Origin: Roseihalotalea indica
GTDB taxonomy: Bacteria; Bacteroidota; Bacteroidia; Cytophagales; Cyclobacteriaceae
DNA: 64,000 bases
Direction: 5' to 3'
Assembly (NCBI RefSeq): GCF_022458895.1
Contig: NZ_JAINFL010000006.1
Coordinates: 372,001-436,000, forward strand
Both the position numbers and the translations under genes were made by a program. Below the pieces are notes generated by a model. That model was not told the DNA's origin and did not search any database. It saw nothing but the letters and a program-made list of their open reading frames with translations. Shown in pieces: positions 33,244 to 41,537 of the stretch (position 1 is the first letter of the stretch; the number at the start of each line of letters is the position of its first letter).

Positions 33244-35856
33244 ATGAAGGAGCACCGGACCATACCACCTCATCTTGCTCGTCGATTCCTGCGCTGGTTT
33301 CTTCGGGAAGAATTGGCCGAGGAGGTGGAAGGTGATCTGGAAGAAAAGTTTTATATCACCATAGAACAAAGCTCAGTCAGAAGAGCTAGGGCAAATTACT
33401 GGTACCAGGTTTTCCACTATGTGCGCCCATTTGCCTTACGAAGTTTTAAATCAACCTACCCATTAACCCATTACGCTATGTTTCAGAATTATTTTAAGAT
33501 CGGCTGGCGAAACTTATTCAAAAAGAAAGGCTACTCATTCATCAACATCAGTGGGCTGGCCATTGGTATGGCCGTGGCTATAATGATTGGTTTATGGGTG
33601 TACGACGAACTATCGTTTAATACCTATCACGAAAACTATGACCGTATCGTCTGGGTCATGCAGAATCAGACGTTCAGTGGTACCGGGATTCAGACGAATA
33701 ATAATGAGCCTCTTCAATTAGCTACCGAACTTCGCGAAAACTACGGAACGTACTTCGAACACGTGACTATGGCTACTTTTCTGCAATGGCGAACCTTGCG
33801 CCAGGGGGAAAAAGTACTGTCTAAAACGGGATACTTCATGGAACCATCCGCTCCCGAAATGCTCACCCTACGCATGCTCAGCGGTACTCGAAGTGGGCTC
33901 AACGATCCTCATTCGGTCTTGATTTCCCAGTCTACCGCCCAGGCGTTATTTGATGACCAGGACCCAATCGGAGAGGTTATCCAGATTGGTGAGCAGTTTG
34001 AGGTGAAAGTGACGGGCATGTACGAAGACATACCGAGTAATTCCACCTTTGCCGGTATGACATTCTTAGCACCCTGGGATCTCTATGAGAGCAGCCTGCC
34101 CGACTGGCTTAGCTGGGGTAATAACTGGTTTCAGACCATCGTGCAGATTGCGGAGCATACCGACATGAGCCTGGCGTCAGCAGCAATAAAAGACGCGAAG
34201 AAGAAACGGGTGACGGAGGATGAAGGGGCACAGTATAACCCCCAACTCTTCTTGCATCCGATGTCACGCTTGCATTTATATTCTGAGTTTGAGGGCGGAG
34301 TAAGTGTGGGTGGACGTATTCAGTACGTATGGATGTTTGGGATTATTGGGTTGTTTGTACTGCTACTAGCCTGTATTAACTTTATGAACCTGAGCACGGC
34401 CCGGTCTGAGAAGCGGGCGAAAGAGATCGGCGTGCGCAAGGCCATCGGTTCACTTCGTCGTCAGTTGGTTCATCAGTTTTTCACCGAATCAATACTCATT
34501 GCGGCATTAGCTTTTGTTGTGGCTCTAATGCTCGTTCAACTGAGTTTGTCTTCGTTCAATGAAGTGGCGGATAAAGAAATCGGCGTACCGTGGCTAAGTC
34601 CTGGGTTCTGGTTGCTGGGAATAAGTTTTATGCTGCTTACCGGGTTATTAGCTGGTAGTTACCCAGCCTTATACCTCTCTTCGCTGGGAGCCGTTCGGGT
34701 GCTCAAAGGAACCTTTAAAGCCGGGCGTATGGCTAGTTTGCCGCGTAAAGTATTGGTGATCGTACAGTTCGCGGTGTCCGTGAGTTTGATCATCGGCACA
34801 TTGATAGTTTTTCAGCAAATCCAGTACGTGAAAGATCGCCCGACTGGTTATAATCTCAATCGACTGATCCACGTGTGGATGAGTGATGCTGTGAATCAGC
34901 ATTACGAGACCCTGCGAAATGAATTGTTGCAGACCGGAGCAGTGGAAGAAGTGGCTAAATCCGAATCACCCGTTACCGATTCGTATGTGACTAATAGCGG
35001 CCTAACCTGGCAAGGCAAGGACCCTGCGATGCAGGAAGAGTTTGCCACCATGCGCGTAACCCATGAATTCGGAAAAACCGTTGGCTGGCAGATCGTGGAA
35101 GGACGAGATTTTTCCCGGGAATTTGCCACCGATTCGGTGGGCTTTATCATCAACGAAGCGGCCGTCGAATACATGGGATTAGAAAACCCGGTGGGTGAAC
35201 AGGTGAAGTGGGGTGAGAATGGAGTCTATACAATTATCGGAGTCGTAAACGATATGATCACCCAATCACCCTACGCACCGGTTAAACAAATGTTCTTTTT
35301 TATTGACTATGATCGCACCAGTCTGGCCAATATTAAATTAAAACCGGACGTCAGTACGCAGCAAGCGATCGTTGAAATCGAAGACGTTTTCCAGAAAATC
35401 GACCCGGCCAATCCTTTCAGTTATAACTTCACTGACGAACAGTATGCGAAGAAATTCGGAAACGAAGTGCGTATTGGCACGTTAGCGGGCTTCTTTGCCG
35501 CCTTGGCGATATTCATTAGCTGTCTGGGCTTATTCGGACTGGCATCTTATACGGCGGAGCAGCGCACCAAAGAAATAGGTATTCGGAAGGTGCTAGGAGC
35601 CTCGGTAGCCAATTTGTGGCAGTTGCTATCCAAAGATTTTCTGGGCCTGATTCTGCTCGCATGTGTAATGGCTATTCCGCTGGCGTACTATTTTGCCCGC
35701 GACTGGCTACAGAATTACGACTATCGTACGGATCTGCATTGGTGGATTTTTGCCCTGGCCGGTTTAGGTGCCTTGATCATTACGATAATAACCGTGAGTT
35801 ACCAGGCGATTAAAGCCGCGCAGGTGAATCCCGTAAAAAGTTTGCGGTCGGAGTGA
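33244..35856 (+). CDS. Permease-prefix FtsX/MacB-type transporter, PadR operon 1, first copy
   Basis: 870 residues. Residues 1-75 form the prefix domain (PPHLARRFLRWFLREELAEEV, EGDLEEKF, ...NYWYQVFHYVRPFALRSF). Next comes the first MacB/FtsX module with a membrane helix at FINISGLAIGMAVAIMIGLW and an FtsX core ending RAKEIGVRKAIGS. The second module ends RTKEIGIRKVLGAS, and the C-terminus is SLRSE. The prefix domain is known from PadR-associated permeases of Bacteroidota and Acidobacteria; its role is not established to my knowledge. No ATPase gene is in the operon, so the protein must use one encoded elsewhere or act without one. The next gene follows after 22 bases. Confidence 0.9.
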   Translation: MKEHRTIPPHLARRFLRWFLREELAEEVEGDLEEKFYITIEQSSVRRARANYWYQVFHYVRPFALRSFKSTYPLTHYAMFQNYFKIGWRNLFKKKGYSFINISGLAIGMAVAIMIGLWVYDELSFNTYHENYDRIVWVMQNQTFSGTGIQTNNNEPLQLATELRENYGTYFEHVTMATFLQWRTLRQGEKVLSKTGYFMEPSAPEMLTLRMLSGTRSGLNDPHSVLISQSTAQALFDDQDPIGEVIQIGEQFEVKVTGMYEDIPSNSTFAGMTFLAPWDLYESSLPDWLSWGNNWFQTIVQIAEHTDMSLASAAIKDAKKKRVTEDEGAQYNPQLFLHPMSRLHLYSEFEGGVSVGGRIQYVWMFGIIGLFVLLLACINFMNLSTARSEKRAKEIGVRKAIGSLRRQLVHQFFTESILIAALAFVVALMLVQLSLSSFNEVADKEIGVPWLSPGFWLLGISFMLLTGLLAGSYPALYLSSLGAVRVLKGTFKAGRMASLPRKVLVIVQFAVSVSLIIGTLIVFQQIQYVKDRPTGYNLNRLIHVWMSDAVNQHYETLRNELLQTGAVEEVAKSESPVTDSYVTNSGLTWQGKDPAMQEEFATMRVTHEFGKTVGWQIVEGRDFSREFATDSVGFIINEAAVEYMGLENPVGEQVKWGENGVYTIIGVVNDMITQSPYAPVKQMFFFIDYDRTSLANIKLKPDVSTQQAIVEIEDVFQKIDPANPFSYNFTDEQYAKKFGNEVRIGTLAGFFAALAIFISCLGLFGLASYTAEQRTKEIGIRKVLGASVANLWQLLSKDFLGLILLACVMAIPLAYYFARDWLQNYDYRTDLHWWIFALAGLGALIITIITVSYQAIKAAQVNPVKSLRSE

Positions 35857-35878
35857 GAGAACAATAAATAGAGACGTA

Positions 35879-38635
35879 GTGAAACCCCATAAACCTCAAC
35901 CTCCTGAGCTTGCTCAGCGCTTTTTGCAATGGTTCCTCCGAGATGAATTAGCCGAGGAAGTAGAAGGAGATCTGGAAGAGAAATTTTTGATCACTCTAGA
36001 GCACTCTTCAGTACGGAGAGCACGGCTCAACTACTGGTATCAGGTCTTTCACTATCTGCGGCCTTTTGCCCTTAGGAAACTACGATTAGACTATTTCTCT
36101 CTAATATACCTCGCTATGCTTCGAAGCTATTTTACCATCAGTTGGCGAAATGCAGTCCGTCAAAAGCAGTTTACAATCTTAAATCTGCTGGGCCTTACGA
36201 TCGGTATCGCTACCTGTATCGTGATCGGATTATATGTTCACAATGAGTTGAGCTATGATGCCTTTCATACTCGGGCTGATCGTATTTATCGGATCAACCA
36301 ATCGATGATATGGGATAACTGGGATGAGCCGTATGCTTCCACCGGCCCCAACGTGGCCGTGGCGTTGCAAGAGGATATTCCAGAACTTGAAGAGGTAACC
36401 CGGATCTTAAAAATCGCCATGAATGGCGGGCAAACCCTTCGTATTCACCGGGAAAATGAAGCCAGCACGATCTTTATTGAAGAAAAATACTTTGCCGTAG
36501 ATGAAAACTTCTTTGACGTTTTTACCTTTGATTTTATCCGGGGAAACCCCCTCATATCACTGGTTGAATCGGCCAGCATGGTGATGACGGAAGAAACAGC
36601 CGAACGCTACTTCGGCTCGGAAAATCCTATAGGAAAAGCGGTGGAAGTAAAGCAATCCGATGGTATCTGGCGGCCGTTTACCGTGACTGGTGTATTGGCT
36701 AACTTGCCCCACCAGTCCCATCTACAGTTTGATCTTCTGGTTTCGCTAAACAGCTTTGACGAAAGAATGAAACGGGATGAATGGAAGTGGGTATGGACCG
36801 CCTTCTCTACCTATGGGCTGGTAAAGGAAGGAACGGACATTGCGGCTCTGACCGAGAAATTACAAGCGATTCCCCCTAAGTGGGCTGCTACGACCACCAA
36901 GAAGATCTTTAATCAGACTGTGGAGGAATTCACGGGCGGCAAACCGTGGAGATTGTATCTTCAACCGCTTAGAGAAATTTACCTGTCAAAAGCTCCGGCT
37001 CATCATCTGTTCGGACCGAACGCCAACCCCCAGATCGTCACGATATTCATGGCCATTGGTGGGCTGGTTCTCCTGCTGTGCAGCATCAATTTTATGAACC
37101 TCACCACGGCTCGTTCCGCCAATCGGGCGAAGGAAGTGGGAATTAAGAAGTTTCTGGGCTTTCAAAAGAAATCCCTGGTGGTGCAGTTTACTTTTGAGTC
37201 TGTACTATTTGTGGCAGTCAGCACGCTAGCGGCGCTGATCCTGGCTCAACTTTCATTGGATTGGTTCAACGAGGTCGCGGATAAGCATTTGAAGCTACTA
37301 TCTATGCTGACCGACCCCACGGTGCTGGGCATTATTTTAGCATTTGTACTGTTTCTGGGAGTGCTGGCCGGAAGCTACCCTGCGTTTTATTTATCCTCGT
37401 TTGCACCCTTCGATGCCCTTTCTGGGAAGGTGAGAGCCGGATTTAAGGGAAAAACCATCAGGAATGGGTTGGTGATTTTTCAGTTCACCATTTCGATAAC
37501 TCTTATTATCTGCACCTTCTTCGTACAGGAGCAATTAACCTACACCTCTTCGCTGGATTTGGGAATTGCCAAGGACAACATTCTGCAAATTCATCATGTG
37601 GATCAACTGGGCGCCGATACCGAAACCCTCAAAGCAGCATTGGCAGAAATTCCAGCTTTTATCAATTTGGGAATATCGTATGCGATTCCACCCCATATTT
37701 GGGATGGAGAACGCTACCGAGCCGCCGAACCCGAGAGCAAGGTAATAGACATTAGTAATTTTCGGGCCGAAGGTGATTATTTAGATTTATTGGGCGCAGA
37801 ATTTCTGGCCGGCAGAAATTTCGATTCCCAGCGTCTGAATGATCGCTACGGAGTCATTCTCAACGAAGCTGCCGTGAAGGAGCTGGGATGGGGGACCCCG
37901 GAAACCTATGACATCGATTCACCCATTGGCAAAATGCTTGTGGGGGCTTTTGGAGACGAAGATGAGATGGAAGTACTGGGGGTAGTCAGAAACTTTAATT
38001 TTAATAGCGTAAGGGAGAACATCCGGCCGCTGGTCATACTGAATCCTGAAAACGATCGCTTATACAATTACGGAACCGGCCGCTATTTTCTTTCCCTGCG
38101 GATCAACCCCCAGGTCATTGATAGTAGCGGAAAATTGCAATCACTAATCACGCAGGTGAAGGAGGTGATAGCCGAGATAGATAGCTCCATCCCCTTTGAG
38201 TACAGTTTTGTGGATCAGGAGTTTGAGAATACGTTCCGATCCGAGCAAAGAATGGGATTTGTTTTAAATCTGTTCACGCTCATGGCACTAATCATAGCCT
38301 GCCTGGGCTTATTCGGGTTGGCAGCTTTTTCGGCAGAGCAGCGCACCAAAGAGCTCAGTATTCGGAAAGTGCTGGGGGCGAGGGTATCCGAACTCATTTT
38401 TACCTTTTCTATCGAGTTTACCAAGCTGATCCTCATCTCGGTGGTCCTGGCTTCACCCATCGCTTATGTTCTCGTTGATGCCTGGCTGAATGATTTTGCC
38501 TACCGTACTCCCATTCATCTATGGGTATTTATCGTAGCCATTGTCGGAATTTTGGGGATCGCCATAACGACGATCAGCCTTCAGTCGGTACGGACTGCCC
38601 GGGCCAACCCGGTGGATAACTTACGATCCGAGTAA
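35879..38635 (+). CDS. Permease-prefix FtsX/MacB-type transporter, PadR operon 1, second copy
   Basis: 918 residues, the longest of the set; the extra length lies in the periplasmic domains. The prefix domain is PPELAQRFLQWFLRDELAEEV with EGDLEEKF. The first helix is ILNLLGLTIGIATCIVIGLY. The C-terminal FtsX core reads RTKELSIRKVLGARVSEL and ends NLRSE. Some positions differ from the paralogs (KEVGIKKFLGFQKKSL instead of the usual RKAIGA), so it is diverged in the first core. The start is GTG at 35879, 22 bases after the previous stop codon. Confidence 0.9.
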   Translation: MKPHKPQPPELAQRFLQWFLRDELAEEVEGDLEEKFLITLEHSSVRRARLNYWYQVFHYLRPFALRKLRLDYFSLIYLAMLRSYFTISWRNAVRQKQFTILNLLGLTIGIATCIVIGLYVHNELSYDAFHTRADRIYRINQSMIWDNWDEPYASTGPNVAVALQEDIPELEEVTRILKIAMNGGQTLRIHRENEASTIFIEEKYFAVDENFFDVFTFDFIRGNPLISLVESASMVMTEETAERYFGSENPIGKAVEVKQSDGIWRPFTVTGVLANLPHQSHLQFDLLVSLNSFDERMKRDEWKWVWTAFSTYGLVKEGTDIAALTEKLQAIPPKWAATTTKKIFNQTVEEFTGGKPWRLYLQPLREIYLSKAPAHHLFGPNANPQIVTIFMAIGGLVLLLCSINFMNLTTARSANRAKEVGIKKFLGFQKKSLVVQFTFESVLFVAVSTLAALILAQLSLDWFNEVADKHLKLLSMLTDPTVLGIILAFVLFLGVLAGSYPAFYLSSFAPFDALSGKVRAGFKGKTIRNGLVIFQFTISITLIICTFFVQEQLTYTSSLDLGIAKDNILQIHHVDQLGADTETLKAALAEIPAFINLGISYAIPPHIWDGERYRAAEPESKVIDISNFRAEGDYLDLLGAEFLAGRNFDSQRLNDRYGVILNEAAVKELGWGTPETYDIDSPIGKMLVGAFGDEDEMEVLGVVRNFNFNSVRENIRPLVILNPENDRLYNYGTGRYFLSLRINPQVIDSSGKLQSLITQVKEVIAEIDSSIPFEYSFVDQEFENTFRSEQRMGFVLNLFTLMALIIACLGLFGLAAFSAEQRTKELSIRKVLGARVSELIFTFSIEFTKLILISVVLASPIAYVLVDAWLNDFAYRTPIHLWVFIVAIVGILGIAITTISLQSVRTARANPVDNLRSE

Positions 38636-38662
38636 TGCTAAATAATCCAGATAAAACCAGTA

Positions 38663-41278
38663 TTGAAATCATCTAATCAACATATTCCCCAACTAGCCTT
38701 ACGCATCCTCCGCTGGTTCCTAAAGGATGAATTAGCCGAGGAAGTAGAAGGAGATCTGGAAGAGAAATTCTTTCTCGTAGCCGAGGAGTACTCACTTCGG
38801 AGAGCTAAGCTCAACTACTGGTATCAGATGTTTCATTATTTCCGCCCCTTTGCCATTAGAAACCTGACTTTAACCCACTTAAATTACTACGCCATGTTCC
38901 GGCATAACTTTATTCTCACCCTCCGAAATTTTAAACGGCATACCAGTTCGTTTACCATCAATCTGGTCGGCTTATCCACTGGCCTGGCCTGTGCTTTACT
39001 GATCTATCTGTGGGTAAACGACGAGTTAAGCATCGATAAATTCAATGAGAAAGATAGCCAGTTGTATCAGGTGATGAATAACCGTACGGATGACCGGGGA
39101 ATTACTACCGGTGAAACGACCCCCGCGCTGCTGGCGAGAACGCTGGCCGAAGAAATGCCCGAGGTGGAATCGGCCGTTGCAGTTTTTCCTCCGGCTGATC
39201 ATACCTATAAAGGCATTCTTTCTCTGGACGAAACCTATGTAAAAGCCCGCTCCAAGTTTGCCGATCATGATTTCTTCAGAATTTTCACCTATCTGCTTCT
39301 TCAGGGAGATAAAGATCAGGTATTGTCCGATCCCACTTCGGTGGTACTATCGGAAGAACTGGCCGGACAACTTTTCCCTGACATCGACAATGTAGTGGGA
39401 AAAACGGTAACCTGGAAGGGAGACCAGCATAGCGGAGATTTTCGGGTAGCTGGTGTTTTTCAGAGCCCCCCGGCCAATGCCAGTATTCAGTTTGATATGG
39501 TATTTAGCTACGAACTGATGCAGCAGGTATATGATGGATTCGAGAATTTGGGAGACAATGGCCCGAGCACGTATGTCCTGTTAAAGGAAAATGCCGATGT
39601 GGCCGAGTTTAATGATAAAATTGTCAACTTCCTCAAATTAAAAAATGAAGAAGATCTTACCACCTTATTCATCCGCCCTTATTCTGACCGATACTTGTAT
39701 AGCGATTATGAAAATGGAGTATTGGTAGGAGGTAGGATAGAATATGTACAGCTATTTTCCATCATCGCTATTTTCATTCTGGTGATTGCCTGTATTAACT
39801 TCATGAATTTGTCAACCGCTAAGGCTTCCCGGAGATTAAAAGAAATAGGAGTGAAAAAAGCCATTGGTGCCAACCGGAAAACCCTATTCATGCAGTATCT
39901 GGGTGAATCCATGCTGCTTACCTGCCTGTCGTTGATACTGGCCCTCATCCTGGTTTTACTTGTTCTTCCCCAGTTCAACCACATTACCGGAAAGCAACTG
40001 GCATTTCATTTTGACCGAGATCTAATCTTGTCAGTGGTCGGTATTACCCTTCTTACCGGCTTCATCGCGGGCAGTTATCCGGCGGTTTATCTTTCCGGTT
40101 TCAATCCGGTAGCTATATTAAAAGGAGGAGGTTCTCTGGGTAGAAGCAGAAGTTCAGTTGGTGAGCTTTGGGCAAGAAAAGGATTGGTAGTTTTTCAGTT
40201 TACCCTATCGATCTTGTTGATTGTATCAGTGCTGGTGGTTTACCAGCAGATGAAATTTATACAGTCTAAAAATCTGGGATTCAACCGGGACAGTGTGATT
40301 ACTTTTACAGCAGAAGGAAAGGTTGCTGAGGAGCCGGAAACTTTTCTGTCGGAGATCAGTCAACTACCGGGAGTGGTGAATGCTTCTTATTTGGATGGCG
40401 ACTTTATCAGCATCCATAACTTTTTAAGAGGTTTGGAGTGGGAAGGTAAGACTCCGGGTGATGTGACCGATTTCTATATGCTAAGAACGGGCTATGATTT
40501 GGTGGAAACACTGAATATGGAGTTAACCGAAGGGCGTGCCTTCTCCCGGGATTTCAGTGCCGAAAGTTCAAATGTGATTTTCAACGAAGCTGCTATCGAG
40601 AGTATGGGGCTTACCAATCCGGTAGGGCAAACTGTGAGAGTGCGGGGAGAGGAAAAACAGATTATTGGAGTGGTGAAAAACTTCCATTTTGAATCGCTCT
40701 ACGAAAGCGTGCATCCTTTCTATTTTACCTTATCGGACCGGGCCGAAAACATAGTGGTGAAAATCAACACCGGAACCGCCCCGGAAACACTGGCCCAACT
40801 GGGAGAATTCTATCAGGAATTTAATCAGGGTGTTCCTTTTGATTATCGGTTTCTGGATGAAGATTATCAAAAGCTCTATGCCTCAGAAAACCGGGTGTCA
40901 ATTCTATCAAGTTACTTTGCTGGGTTTGCCATTCTGATTTCCTGTCTGGGACTGTTTGGCTTGGTTGCCTTCACTGCTGAAAGAAGATTGAAAGAAATCG
41001 GTATCCGTAAAATTTTGGGTTCCAGCAACTTTGGTATTGTACGTCTTTTATCGGACGATTTCACCAAGATGGTGCTGATCGCCATAGGCGTTGCCTTACC
41101 CATCAGCTACTTCATTGCCCGGGACTGGCTGGCTGATTTTGCCTATAAAATTGATCTGGTCTGGTGGTACTTCGCCGGAGCCGGACTGGCCGCTTTACTG
41201 ATCGCTTGGTTCACCGTGGGCCTGCAAACCGTTAAAGCCGCCCGGATCAGCCCCACCCAATGCCTGAAAGATGAATAA
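38663..41278 (+). CDS. Permease-prefix FtsX/MacB-type transporter, PadR operon 1, third copy (CLKDE type)
   Basis: 871 residues, TTG start. The prefix domain is PQLALRILRWFLKDELAEEV. The following helix region INLVGLSTGLACALLIYLWV and the C-terminal ERRLKEIGIRKILGSSN with end CLKDE mark a subfamily shared only with the permease at 47046-49643. The FtsX core reads LKEIGVKKAIGANRKTLF. It is the last intact gene of the first PadR operon. A broken prefix stub starts 21 bases downstream. Confidence 0.9.
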   Translation: MKSSNQHIPQLALRILRWFLKDELAEEVEGDLEEKFFLVAEEYSLRRAKLNYWYQMFHYFRPFAIRNLTLTHLNYYAMFRHNFILTLRNFKRHTSSFTINLVGLSTGLACALLIYLWVNDELSIDKFNEKDSQLYQVMNNRTDDRGITTGETTPALLARTLAEEMPEVESAVAVFPPADHTYKGILSLDETYVKARSKFADHDFFRIFTYLLLQGDKDQVLSDPTSVVLSEELAGQLFPDIDNVVGKTVTWKGDQHSGDFRVAGVFQSPPANASIQFDMVFSYELMQQVYDGFENLGDNGPSTYVLLKENADVAEFNDKIVNFLKLKNEEDLTTLFIRPYSDRYLYSDYENGVLVGGRIEYVQLFSIIAIFILVIACINFMNLSTAKASRRLKEIGVKKAIGANRKTLFMQYLGESMLLTCLSLILALILVLLVLPQFNHITGKQLAFHFDRDLILSVVGITLLTGFIAGSYPAVYLSGFNPVAILKGGGSLGRSRSSVGELWARKGLVVFQFTLSILLIVSVLVVYQQMKFIQSKNLGFNRDSVITFTAEGKVAEEPETFLSEISQLPGVVNASYLDGDFISIHNFLRGLEWEGKTPGDVTDFYMLRTGYDLVETLNMELTEGRAFSRDFSAESSNVIFNEAAIESMGLTNPVGQTVRVRGEEKQIIGVVKNFHFESLYESVHPFYFTLSDRAENIVVKINTGTAPETLAQLGEFYQEFNQGVPFDYRFLDEDYQKLYASENRVSILSSYFAGFAILISCLGLFGLVAFTAERRLKEIGIRKILGSSNFGIVRLLSDDFTKMVLIAIGVALPISYFIARDWLADFAYKIDLVWWYFAGAGLAALLIAWFTVGLQTVKAARISPTQCLKDE

Positions 41279-41299
41279 ACAACTTCAAAAAACCGACTA

Positions 41300-41401
41300 T
41301 TGAATTTAGAGAAACCCATACCACCCGAACTAGCCCAGCACTTCCGGTACTGGTTTCTCAAACCAGACCCCAGAGGAGATACGAGACTTATAAAAAAGTA
41401 G
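41300..41401 (+). pseudogene. Truncated permease-prefix gene stub
   Basis: A 33-codon frame from TTG reads EKPIPPELAQHFRYWFLKP before diverging to a stop. This matches the first ~20 residues of the prefix domains at 33244 and 35879 (PPELAQRFLQWFLRD). It begins 21 bases after the previous permease, the same spacing as between intact operon members (22 and 27). It is most simply the remnant of a fourth prefix permease whose body has been deleted. I found this by reading the gap. Confidence 0.65.
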
Positions 41402-41405
41402 TATA

Positions 41406-41442
41406 CTGTCCAATAACGTACAGAAGTGTTCTTAACCGAACA
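41406..41442 (+). promoter_or_regulatory. Paired 16-bp activator-site candidates
   Basis: TGTCCAATAACGTACA (41407-41422) and TGTTCTTAACCGAACA (41427-41442) are related dyads exactly 20 bp apart, 43 bp upstream of a sigma-54-like promoter. They match the pair upstream of the permease at 25643-28006. Confidence 0.55.
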
Positions 41443-41485
41443 TAATGGAAAGCGACAACATTGCCTGGTGTGCAGATTTTTACGG

Positions 41486-41501
41486 TGGCATACTTTTTTC
41501 A
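41486..41501 (+). promoter_or_regulatory. Sigma-54-like promoter of the permease at 41538
   Basis: TGGCATACTTTTTTCA fits the sigma-54 consensus TGGCACG-N4-TTGCA with correct spacing: TGGCA is kept at -24, and TTTCA differs by one base from TTGCA at -12. The ATG lies 36 bases downstream. Confidence 0.5.
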
Positions 41502-41537
41502 ATAAAAGTAAGTGGCCACCAACCTACTACTAGCGCT

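Noticed and set aside
41447..41466. Alternative sigma-54 match TGGAAAGCGACAACATTGC
   Set aside because: The TGG to TTGC spacing is four bases too long. The match at 41486-41501 has correct spacing.
41445..41537. N-terminal extension of 31 residues on the permease at 41538
   Set aside because: The extension overlaps the sigma-54-like promoter and is not membrane- or prefix-like. MFKNYLIIAFRNL is the normal family start.
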